Shown here one piece after another: positions 9,051-15,925 of a stretch of 64,000 nt of DNA (the first letter of the stretch is position 1; every line of letters starts with the position of its first letter). Origin of the DNA: Nonomuraea solani. Its GTDB lineage: Bacteria; Actinomycetota; Actinomycetes; Streptosporangiales; Streptosporangiaceae. The notes beneath the pieces were generated by a model. The model searched no databases. It was not told where the DNA came from and saw only the letters and a list, made by a program, of their open reading frames with translations. The stretch is from positions 62,001 to 126,000 of the forward strand of contig NZ_FNVT01000022.1 in the NCBI RefSeq assembly GCF_900108335.1, written 5' to 3'. The position numbers were made by a program, and so were the translations under genes.

Positions 9051-9154
9051 CCGGCAATAGTGCCATATGCCCCGATCTTCCCTGGGCTGTTTCGGCGATC
9101 ACCCCACCCGTACGGGCCGGTCCGCCGCTGAGACGCACGTCACATCCGGCTTCC

Positions 9155-9182
9155 TGTCACAACCGGCCGGGGCTACCCGGTC
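9155..9182 (+). promoter_or_regulatory. Candidate ECF41/SigJ-type promoter upstream of the cupin gene
   Basis: TGTCACA (9155-9161) is followed 16 bases later by CGGTC (9178-9182). ECF41 sigma factors recognise TGTCACA-type -35 and CGTC-type -10 elements. The same pair occurs upstream of the hydrolase operon at 11.5 kb, and an ECF41-like sigma gene lies at 13.3 kb. The rest of the 287-base gap 9051-9336 shows nothing else I can name. Confidence 0.45.
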
Positions 9183-9336
9183 ATGTGGGAGGAGAGCCAC
9201 GACCTCACCGCCGGAGATGACACATGTCGCGACCCGTCCCCGGTTTCACCGACGTCGGGCTGCGCGACACACCGATACCCACTCTGATCAGCAACGGCCA
9301 CCAAGAACCGCCCGTACATCTCACGAAGGAAGCCTG

Positions 9337-9771
9337 ATGAGCACCGATCACAACCACCACCTCGACAACCCCGACAAGAGCGGCCCGCCGCCGAAGCTCG
9401 ACGTGGTCGCCACCGTGCCGGGCGCGCCGCCCGCGCCGGCGGGGGCCGAGGCGATGACGATCCTGGTCACCCTGCCGCCGAACAGCCCTGGCGCGCCGCC
9501 GCACCGGCACTCCGGCCCCGCGTTCGGGTACGTGATCAAGGGCGCCATCGACTTCGAGCTCGAAGGCGACCCCGTGCGGGTGGTCCGGGCCGGTGAGGCG
9601 TTCTGGGAGCCCGGCGGGGACGTGATCCACTACCAGGACGGCAACCACTTCGCGGACGAGGAGTCGGCGTTCGTGGTGACGATGTTCTGCGCGCCCGGGC
9701 AGCCGATGCTGACCGTGGTCGAGCCGGAGGAGCTGGAAGCCCGCCGGGATCGCCGCGCGCCGCGGGCGTGA
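9337..9771 (+). CDS. Cupin domain protein
   Basis: A 144-residue single-domain cupin. The first motif, PPHRHSGPAFGYVIKG, supplies two histidines and the second includes GEAFWEPGGDVIHYQDGN, so a mononuclear metal site is likely. Small cupins of this sort are often dioxygenases or redox-stress proteins; the substrate is not evident. I start at ATG 9337, seven bases after GAAGGA, because the upstream in-frame extension is low-complexity and has no cupin homology. A possible ECF41-type promoter lies about 155 bases upstream. A hairpin separates it from the convergent hydrolase operon. Confidence 0.85.
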   Translation: MSTDHNHHLDNPDKSGPPPKLDVVATVPGAPPAPAGAEAMTILVTLPPNSPGAPPHRHSGPAFGYVIKGAIDFELEGDPVRVVRAGEAFWEPGGDVIHYQDGNHFADEESAFVVTMFCAPGQPMLTVVEPEELEARRDRRAPRA

Positions 9772-9776
9772 AGACG

Positions 9777-9809
9777 AAAGGCGGGAACCGGGAATCGGTT
9801 CCCGCCTTT
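9777..9809. terminator. Bidirectional terminator between cupin and hydrolase genes
   Basis: Perfect 14-base arms AAAGGCGGGAACCG (9777-9790) and CGGTTCCCGCCTTT (9796-9809) flank the loop GGAAT. The A-run on one side and T-run on the other give a T-tract in both directions, the classic form for convergent genes. Confidence 0.9.
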
Positions 9810-9814
9810 CTCCT

Positions 9815-10519
9815 TTATGCCGAGGCGGCGTCGAGGATGGTGGCGGTCACGGCGTCGGGCTGCGAGGCGGCGATCGCGTGGGAGGCCCCGGCGACCTCGC
9901 GGGTGCCGCGGGAGCCGGCGCGTTCGGCCATGAAGCGCAGCGCCTCGGCCGGGATGTTGAGGTCACGCTCACCGTGGACGAACCAGGACGGAGTGGTACG
10001 CCAGGCGGGCTCCTCCCCCGTCAGCGCGCCGGTCAGGGCGCGCTCGGTCACCGGCCGCTGCGTCGCCGCCATCAGCGCGGCCTCCCCGGCGTCGAGGTCG
10101 GCGCAGAACTGGTGGTGGAACTTGTCCGCGGCGATCCGGAACTCGTTGCCGCCGGAGGCCACCGGGTACGCCTCCAGCGCCGCCCCCAGCGTGCTGCCCT
10201 CGAACTTGCCGGACAGCAGGAACGCGTTCTCGCCGGGTTCCGGGGCGAAGGCGGCGACGTAGACGAGGGCGCGGACGGCCGGGCCGGCGGCCTGCGTGAT
10301 CACCATGCCACCGTAGGAGTGGCCGACCAGGACGACCGGGCGCCCGATGCCGGCGATCACGTCGCGCACGTACGCGGCGTCGCCCTCGACGCTCCGCAGC
10401 GGGTTGGCCACGGCGACGGCGGTGAGCCCGTCGCCGTGCAGGCGCTGGACGACCCGGTTCCAGCTCGCCGACTCGGCGAAGGCGCCGTGGACCAGGACGA
10501 TGACGGGCCGCTCGCTCAT
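9815..10519 (-). CDS. Alpha/beta hydrolase (esterase-like)
   Basis: A 234-residue alpha/beta hydrolase. It starts with the oxyanion-hole region PVIVLVHGAFAESASWNRV and has the nucleophile elbow GHSYGG near residue 67. An acid lies near HGERDLNIP and the catalytic histidine in GASHAIA close to the C terminus. The closest general resemblance is to small salicylate-esterase/MenH-like hydrolases that are widespread in actinomycetes. The substrate is unknown. Its ATG overlaps the stop of the upstream hydrolase by four bases (ATGA), so the two are co-translated. Confidence 0.85.
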   Translation of the reverse strand: MSERPVIVLVHGAFAESASWNRVVQRLHGDGLTAVAVANPLRSVEGDAAYVRDVIAGIGRPVVLVGHSYGGMVITQAAGPAVRALVYVAAFAPEPGENAFLLSGKFEGSTLGAALEAYPVASGGNEFRIAADKFHHQFCADLDAGEAALMAATQRPVTERALTGALTGEEPAWRTTPSWFVHGERDLNIPAEALRFMAERAGSRGTREVAGASHAIAASQPDAVTATILDAASA

Positions 10520-11478
10520 GCGCCGGCCTTTCCGGTGTTCAGGGCGGCGCCGAGCACCGCGATGGCCTGGGCGGTGGCGGCGCGCGCGGCCTGGGTGCCG
10601 CTGACCGGGTTGAGCATCATGAAGTCGTGCAGGGTGCCGTTGTAGCGGACGCTGGTCGTCGGCACGCCGGCCTCGGTGAGCCGGCGGGCGTAGGCCTCGC
10701 CCTCGTCACGCAGCACGTCGTTCTCGTCGACGATGACGAACGCGGGCGGCAGCCCGGCCAGCTCTTCCAGGCTCGCGCGGAGCGGGGAGGCGGTGATCTG
10801 CGCGCGTTCGGCCGGGTCGGTGGTGTAGGCGTCCCAGAACCAGGCCATCGCCTTGGCCGTCAGGTACGGGCCGGTGGCGAACTCGCGGTAGCTGGCGGTG
10901 TCCTGGGCGGCGTCGGTGACCGGGTAGTACAGCGACTGGTGCACGAAGGTCACGTCGCCGCGCCGCTTGGCCAGAAGGGTCAGTGCGGCGGCCATGTTGC
11001 CGCCGACCGAGTCACCGGCGACCGCGAGCCGGGAGGCGTCGAGCCCCTCGTCGGCACCGCTGCGGGTGATCCACTGGGCGGTGGCGTACGCCTGCTCGAT
11101 CGCGACCGGGTAGCGGGCCTCGGGCGAGCGGGCGTACTCGACGAAGACCACGGCCGCGCCCGCGCCCACGGCCAGCTCGCGGACCAGCCGGTCGTGGGTG
11201 CCCGCGTTGCCCAGCACCCAGCCGCCGCCGTGGACGTACAGGACGACCGGGAGCGGGCCGGACGACGCGGCGGGCCTGACGATCCGTACGCGCACGTCGC
11301 CGGCCCCGGCGGGCACGGTGATCCACTTCTCGGCCACGTCGGGCTTGTCGACCGGCGCGGCCTGGAGGTCGTCGAGCACCTTGCGGGCGCCGTCGACGCC
11401 CAGCTCGTACAGGAACGGGGGCTTGGAGGTCGCCGCGGCGAGCTCCCGCGCCGCCGGCTCCAGGACGTTATCGTTCAT
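10516..11478 (-). CDS. Alpha/beta hydrolase, hormone-sensitive-lipase family
   Basis: A 320-residue carboxylesterase of the HSL (alpha/beta hydrolase fold-3) family. It has the signature HGGGW for the oxyanion hole near residue 84, the nucleophile motif GDSVGGN near residue 155, an acidic residue in VDENDVLRDEG, and the histidine in NGTLHDFM near the C terminus. Such enzymes cleave short acyl esters in the cytoplasm. It is the first gene of a two-gene operon with the next hydrolase. A possible ECF41-type promoter lies 36-62 bases upstream of the ATG. Confidence 0.9.
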   Translation of the reverse strand: MNDNVLEPAARELAAATSKPPFLYELGVDGARKVLDDLQAAPVDKPDVAEKWITVPAGAGDVRVRIVRPAASSGPLPVVLYVHGGGWVLGNAGTHDRLVRELAVGAGAAVVFVEYARSPEARYPVAIEQAYATAQWITRSGADEGLDASRLAVAGDSVGGNMAAALTLLAKRRGDVTFVHQSLYYPVTDAAQDTASYREFATGPYLTAKAMAWFWDAYTTDPAERAQITASPLRASLEELAGLPPAFVIVDENDVLRDEGEAYARRLTEAGVPTTSVRYNGTLHDFMMLNPVSGTQAARAATAQAIAVLGAALNTGKAGA

Positions 11479-11513
11479 TGCGAAAGGCTCCGTTTCCTTG
11501 ACTCGCCCGCTAA

Positions 11514-11540
11514 GACCGGGCAGCCCGCCGATCTGTGACA
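11514..11540 (-). promoter_or_regulatory. Candidate ECF41/SigJ-type promoter of the hydrolase operon
   Basis: On the minus strand TGTCACA (11540-11534) is followed 15 bases later by CGGTC (11518-11514). This is nearly the same arrangement as upstream of the cupin gene. Both fit the promoter type of ECF41 sigma factors, one of which is encoded about 1.8 kb away. Confidence 0.45.
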
Positions 11541-11558
11541 GCGGGGCCGAAAGGAAAC

Positions 11559-13128
11559 TCAGGCCGTGCTTCTGAGCAGTGTGGTGCTGATCTGCTTACG
11601 GGAGGCGATGCCGAGCTTCGCGAACACCTTGCGCAGATGCCATTCGACGGTGTGCGGGCTGATGAAGAGCTGCGCGCCGATCTCGGGGTTCGTCAGCCCG
11701 TCACCGGCCAGGCGCGCGATCTGCGCCTCCTGGGCGGTGAGGGTGGCGCGCGCCTCGGCGGTGCGCCTGCGTACCGTCTCGCCGGTGGCCTGCAGCTCGC
11801 GACGGGCGCGCTCCGCGAACGCCTCGGCGCCCATCCGGCTGAGCATCTCGTAGGCGATGCCCAGGTGCTCGCGCGCGTCGACGCGGCGGTTCTCGCGGCG
11901 CAGCCACTCGCCATAGAGGAGGCGGCTCCGGGCGAGCGTCATCCGGACCTCGGTACGGCCGAGCCGGTCGATCGCCTCACGGTAGAGCGTCTCCGCGACC
12001 GGTCCTTCGCTCACCTGGGCACGCGCGCCCGCCGACGTTCCGAGGGCCCAGTCGGTGCCGCTGACCTGGGCCAGCTCGTCGAGTTCGCGGGCGGCCCCGG
12101 CGGCGCGGGCCGGCCTTCCGCTGCGGACCGCGGCCTCGACGAGCTCGACCAGGGACCTGATGAACGGCCCTCCGAGCTCCTGCGGGTGCTCGGCGCCGCG
12201 CTCGGCCGCGGTGTACGCCTCCTCGTAACGACCGAGGCCGTTGCAGAGCACCGCGCTCGCCCATTGGGTGGCGGTCACCGCCTTGCCCTCCCGCCGCAGG
12301 GCCGGGTCACGCATGATCGTCTCGATCACCCTGGCGGGTCGCGGCCTCCCTGCCCTTCCAGGGTTCGAGTACGAGGGCCGCGTACTGGGCGAAGAACCGG
12401 CTGCCCGTCACCTCGCCGATCGTCACCGCCTCGGCGAGCAGCGCGTCGGCGCCCGCGAGTTCGCCGGCGAGGGCCCGGTTCGACACGCGCAGGTGCAGAG
12501 CCGACGGCAGCAGCTCGTCGAGCCGTCCGGGGGTCACGGAGTCCAGCAGGGCGCGGGCGTCGCTGTCGCTCAGCCGTCCCACGCCGAGCTGCCGCAGCCC
12601 CGTCAGCTCGGGTTCGAGGTGGGGATCGCGCACCGCGAGCACGAGCCCGATCGGTTCGGCGAGCAGGCGCCGGGCGACGAAGGCGAGGGTCTGCGCGGAG
12701 ACGTGATCAAGCCACTGGGCGTCGTCGACGAGGCAGACCAGCGGCTCCTTCTCGGCCACGTCGGCGAGCAGGCTGAGCACCGCGAGCCCGACCAGGAAAC
12801 GGTCGGGCGGAGTGCCCGTGCTCAGGCCGAACGCCGTTCCGAGCGCGTCGCGCTGCGGCTCCGGCAGGCGGGCGAGATGATCGAGAAACGGGGCGCAGAG
12901 CTGGTGCAGGCCGCCGAAGGCCAGCTCCATCTCGGACTCGACGCCCGCCGCCCTGGCCACCCGGCAGCCGGACGCGGCGCCCCGGGTGTATTCCAGCAGC
13001 GCCGTCTTGCCGATGCCGGCCTCGCCGCGCAGGACCAGGACCGAGCTGTGGCCGACCTGTACGGTCGTCACGAGCCGGTCCAGCGTGTCGCACTCGATCT
13101 GCCGCCCTCGAAGCGGTGAACCCGCCAT
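11559..13128 (-). pseudogene. LAL-type LuxR regulator, internally deleted and frameshifted
   Basis: Remnant of a large ATP-binding LuxR regulator, paralogous to the intact one at 15.9-18.7 kb. The first frame (13128 to 12307) carries the P-loop GEAGIGKT near residues 35-42 and VDDAQWLD. It then jumps, after LLDSVTPGRLDE near residue 205, straight to a stretch matching about residue 598 of the intact paralogue, so roughly 390 residues of ATPase and linker are missing. Near 12330 the reading shifts frame. The second frame (12329 to 11559) has the remaining TPR-like helices and an intact C-terminal LuxR helix-turn-helix (LTAQEAQIARLAGDGLTNPEIG). The shift alone could be a sequencing error; the deletion could not. 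A separate protein from GTG 12329 with the DNA-binding domain is conceivable. Confidence 0.85.
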
Positions 13129-13299
13129 GTACGCCCCCGTCGCTCCATCTTAGATCGTTTCGTGCCTCGCCCCCGGGGTCCCCGTGGCCCGGGCCAGGGT
13201 ATCGACCAGGGTCTCCCCAGGGCGCGATCCGAGGGCCACGGAAACGACCGTGATCACATCGGCATCGCCGGATGCCGGGGTGCGAACGGAGCCGAGATC

Positions 13300-13944
13300 G
13301 TGACCATGAACCTGCTGGAGCCGCACAGAGGCCACGAGGAGCAGGTGTTCGTCAGCACCGCGCCCCGGCTCTTCGCGATCGGCCTGCGCGTCCTGCACGA
13401 CGTGGGCGAGGCCGAGGACGTGGTGCAGGAGACGTGGCTGCGGTGGGCGCGTACGGATCGCTCGGTCGTCGTCAGCCCGCCCGCGTTCCTCGCGCTGACC
13501 ACCACCAGGCTCGCCATCAACGTCGTCCAGTCCGCTCGCCGGCGTCACGAGACCGCCGCCGGCCCCTGGCTGCCCGACACGACGGACCGCTCGGTCAGCC
13601 CCGAGACGGCGGCCGAACGGCGTGAGGCGGTCGGCACCGCGATCCGGCTGCTGCTGGAGCGGGTGACCCCCGCCGAACGGGCGGCCTACCTCCTGCGCAT
13701 CGGCTTCGACTACCCCTACCGGCGGATCTCCGAGCTTCTCCACCTGGGCGAGGACCACGCGCGGCAGCTCGTGCGGCGGGCCCGTGACCACCTCGCCACC
13801 GGGCGGCGCCACCCGGTGAGCGCCGCCGCGCACCGGCGGCTCGTACGGACCTTCCTCGCCGCCGCGCGGACCGGCGACCTCGCGGAGCTGGAGGACCTGC
13901 TGGCCACCGACGTCGCTACCGGGTTTGGTCGGTCGGCCGGATGA
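13300..13944 (+). CDS. ECF41/SigJ-type sigma factor lacking its C-terminal SnoaL-like domain
   Basis: A 214-residue RNA polymerase sigma factor. Region 2 runs from about residue 15 to 85 (FAIGLRVLHDVGEAEDVVQE, then TTTRLAINVVQSARR). A linker with GPWLP, close to the WLPEP motif of ECF41 proteins, follows, then region 4 (ERAAYLLRIGFDYPYRRISE). ECF41 proteins normally continue with a SnoaL-like domain of over 100 residues that tunes activity. Here that domain stops after LEDLLATDVA, and the last codons run into the convergent SDR gene with 29 bases of overlap. Start at GTG 13300 or ATG 13306; GGAG lies 8 bases before GTG. It is probably a truncated relic, but regions 2 and 4 are intact and could still function. 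Confidence 0.75.
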   Translation: MTMNLLEPHRGHEEQVFVSTAPRLFAIGLRVLHDVGEAEDVVQETWLRWARTDRSVVVSPPAFLALTTTRLAINVVQSARRRHETAAGPWLPDTTDRSVSPETAAERREAVGTAIRLLLERVTPAERAAYLLRIGFDYPYRRISELLHLGEDHARQLVRRARDHLATGRRHPVSAAAHRRLVRTFLAAARTGDLAELEDLLATDVATGFGRSAG

Positions 13945-14653
13945 GGATCTCGTTGACGGCGACGTGCTCCGGCTGGGTGACCGCGTACACGACGGCGCCG
14001 GCGATGTCCTCGGGCCGCAGGGTGCGCATGGCGGCGGCCATGTCGCGCGCGGCGGCCCGCATGGCGGGGTCGGTGATGTGGTCGGTGAGTTCGGTGGCGA
14101 CGAAGCCGGGCTCGACGAGCACGACCCGCACGCCCTGGGCGGTGACCTCCTGCCGCAGCGCCTCGGCGAAGGCGGTGATGCCGAACTTCGTCGCGGCGTA
14201 GGCGCCGTTGCCGGCCGACGCGATCCGGCCGGAGGTCGAGGAGACCTGGACGACGGCGCCCTTGCTCTCCAACAGGTGCGGCAGCGCGGCGTGGATCATG
14301 TACATGGAGCCGAGCAGGTTGGTGCCGACCATGCGCGTCCACTCGGTGAGGTCCGCGCCCGCGATCGGGCCGGCGAGCATCAGCCCGGCGTTGTTGACCA
14401 GGATGTCCAGGGCGCCGAAGTGCTCGACGGTCTTCGCGACCGCGGCTCGCACCGATTCCTGGTCGGTCACGTCGAGGTCGAGGGCCAGCGCGGCGCCGGG
14501 TGCCTTGTGGACGAGGGCCTCCAGCCGGTCGGCGCGGCGGGCACCGGCCGCGATCCGGGCTCCTTCCGCCGAGAGGGCCAGCGCGGTGGCCTCGCCGATG
14601 CCCGACGACGCTCCGGTGATGAGGACGACCTTTCCGTCCAGCGTGCTGCTCAT
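13916..14653 (-). CDS. Short-chain dehydrogenase/reductase
   Basis: A 245-residue classical SDR. It has the nucleotide-binding motif TGASSGIG near residues 14-21, NNAG near residue 89, the catalytic serine in VSSTSGR and YAATK near residue 152. An arginine at the end of the second strand (GARRADRL) suggests NADP(H) preference. It probably reduces or oxidises a small alcohol or ketone. The start has only a weak AGAGAAG site. A GACCG-CT-CGGTC palindrome 23-34 bases upstream looks like a TetR operator, and the damaged TetR gene begins at its far arm. Its 3' end overlaps the truncated sigma gene by 29 bases. Confidence 0.9.
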   Translation of the reverse strand: MSSTLDGKVVLITGASSGIGEATALALSAEGARIAAGARRADRLEALVHKAPGAALALDLDVTDQESVRAAVAKTVEHFGALDILVNNAGLMLAGPIAGADLTEWTRMVGTNLLGSMYMIHAALPHLLESKGAVVQVSSTSGRIASAGNGAYAATKFGITAFAEALRQEVTAQGVRVVLVEPGFVATELTDHITDPAMRAAARDMAAAMRTLRPEDIAGAVVYAVTQPEHVAVNEILIRPTDQTR

Positions 14654-14675
14654 GTTCTTCTCTCTTCACGAAACG

Positions 14676-14687
14676 GACCGCTCGGTC
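14676..14687. promoter_or_regulatory. TetR-type operator palindrome upstream of the SDR gene
   Basis: GACCG (14676-14680), CT, CGGTC (14683-14687) form a perfect palindrome of the type bound by many TetR-family repressors. It lies 23 bases before the SDR start codon. The local TetR gene has lost its DNA-binding domain, so if the site is still used another repressor must bind it. Confidence 0.45.
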
Positions 14688-15169
14688 ACCGGCACTTCGC
14701 CTCCAAGGAGGAGCTGCTGGCGGCGATCATGCTCGGCATGCTCGACGAGCTCATGGGCACCGCCACCGCGCTGCTCACGGCCGACGATCCCGGTGTGGCG
14801 CTGCGCCGGTTCATGACGGCCGGCGTGGAGATCTTCTGCAGGGATCGGGCGTTCTGCGAGGTCGTCGGACGCCCGTCCGTGCAGCACCCGCAGGTACGCG
14901 ACGCGATCGACCGCCTGTGCGACGTCGTCGAGACGCTCACCGCCCGCGCCCGCGAGCAGGGCGCCGTCCGGCCTGAGCTCACCGGCACCGATGTCGTCCT
15001 CCTGATGAGCGGCATCCAGCACACGGCGGCGCCGCTGCTGGCCGCCGAACCGCAGGCGTGGCGGCGCTACCTGGAGCTGGTCTTCGACGGCCTCACCACG
15101 CGTTCCGGGCGGGTGCTCCCGTACCCACCGCCGGGCCGGGTGCCCCTGACCGAACCAGCATCTCGCTGA
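14684..15169 (+). pseudogene. TetR-family regulator, N-terminal DNA-binding domain missing
   Basis: The reading frame opens with HRHFASKEELLAAIMLGML, which matches the end of the TetR helix-turn-helix (typically YRHFxSKEELL) and the following ligand-binding helices. It continues to a complete C-terminal domain ending near 15169. The first roughly 45 residues, which include the recognition helices, are absent. In their place is the upstream region of the divergent SDR gene, and no start codon with a ribosome site precedes the match. It therefore looks like a deletion that joined the SDR promoter to the middle of the tetR gene. Its 3' end overlaps the second SDR gene. Confidence 0.8.
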
Positions 15170-15827
15170 CGGCGACGCGCCGCTTTCGCGTGACGATGTA
15201 GCCGATCGCGTCCGCGACGTCCTCCGGCCACGGCTCCTCGGTGTCGCCGGGCTCCACCGCGCTGACCCGAACGCGTTCGCCGGCCAGTTCCTGGCGGAGC
15301 GACTCGGTGAACGCGGCCAGGCCGGACCTGGTCAGGCCGTACACGCTGCTTCCCGGGCGGGCGACGCGCCCGGCCGTCGAGCCGACGTTCACCAGGTCCG
15401 CCACCTGCCGCGGGGAGGTCGACGCCGCGTAGATCAGGTGCGGGACGGCGGCGTGCGTGACGTGCAGCAGCGCCGCCACGTTGAGCGAGATCATCCGGTC
15501 CCACTCCTCGACCGTGGTGTGCAGGGCCGAGTTGAGCAGCATGATCCCGGCGCCGTTGACCAGGATGTCCAGGCGGCCGAACCGATCCAGCGTGTCCTGC
15601 ACCAGGTCGTCGGCGCGTCCGGGCTCGGTGATGTCGGCCGCCAGCGCGACCGCCTCTCCGCCCGCCTTCGCGATCTCGCTCGCGACCTGGTCCAGACGGT
15701 CGCGGCGGCGGGCGGCCAGGGCCACCGCCGCGCCCTCGCGGGCGAGAAGGCGCGCGGTCGCGGCGCCGATCCCGCCGCCGGCACCGGTGACGAGCGCGAC
15801 GGTTCCGTCCAGGGGCCGGTCGTACAT
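15093..15827 (-). CDS. Short-chain dehydrogenase/reductase with YxxxR in place of YxxxK
   Basis: A 244-residue SDR. The cofactor motif TGAGGGIG lies near residue 14 and ARRRDRL suggests NADP(H). The usual NNAG reads NGAG, the catalytic serine is in NVGSTAGR, and the tyrosine motif reads YGLTR where SDRs have YxxxK. Lysine lowers the tyrosine pKa and binds the nicotinamide ribose, so the arginine may reduce or alter activity. The closest gene in the window is the SDR at 13.9-14.7 kb, and the two end with similar tails (AVSEMLVRS against AVNEILIRP), so they are probably paralogues. Start at ATG 15827. The 3' end overlaps the tetR remnant by 77 bases. Confidence 0.85.
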   Translation of the reverse strand: MYDRPLDGTVALVTGAGGGIGAATARLLAREGAAVALAARRRDRLDQVASEIAKAGGEAVALAADITEPGRADDLVQDTLDRFGRLDILVNGAGIMLLNSALHTTVEEWDRMISLNVAALLHVTHAAVPHLIYAASTSPRQVADLVNVGSTAGRVARPGSSVYGLTRSGLAAFTESLRQELAGERVRVSAVEPGDTEEPWPEDVADAIGYIVTRKRRVAVSEMLVRSGAPGPAVGTGAPARNAW

Positions 15828-15925
15828 GGCTGCCTCATTCCTCGGGTCCCTCGAGTCGCGGACACGACGAGGGTGGCGCGGGCGCCTGCCGGGTCGCACC
15901 AGGGTGTCCCACTGGTCGGGCCGAG

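Noticed and set aside
8488..9138. 216-codon minus-strand frame overlapping the membrane protein gene
   Set aside because: Arginine-rich with no pattern; the other frame has five clear hydrophobic helices.
9205..9648. 147-codon minus-strand frame opposite the cupin gene
   Set aside because: The plus-strand cupin motifs and ribosome site are convincing; this is a shadow.
11492..11558. GTTTCCTT and AAGGAAAC arms 51 bases apart upstream of the hydrolase operon
   Set aside because: Arms are short and far apart with a GC-rich interior; no clear role, and chance is a sufficient explanation.
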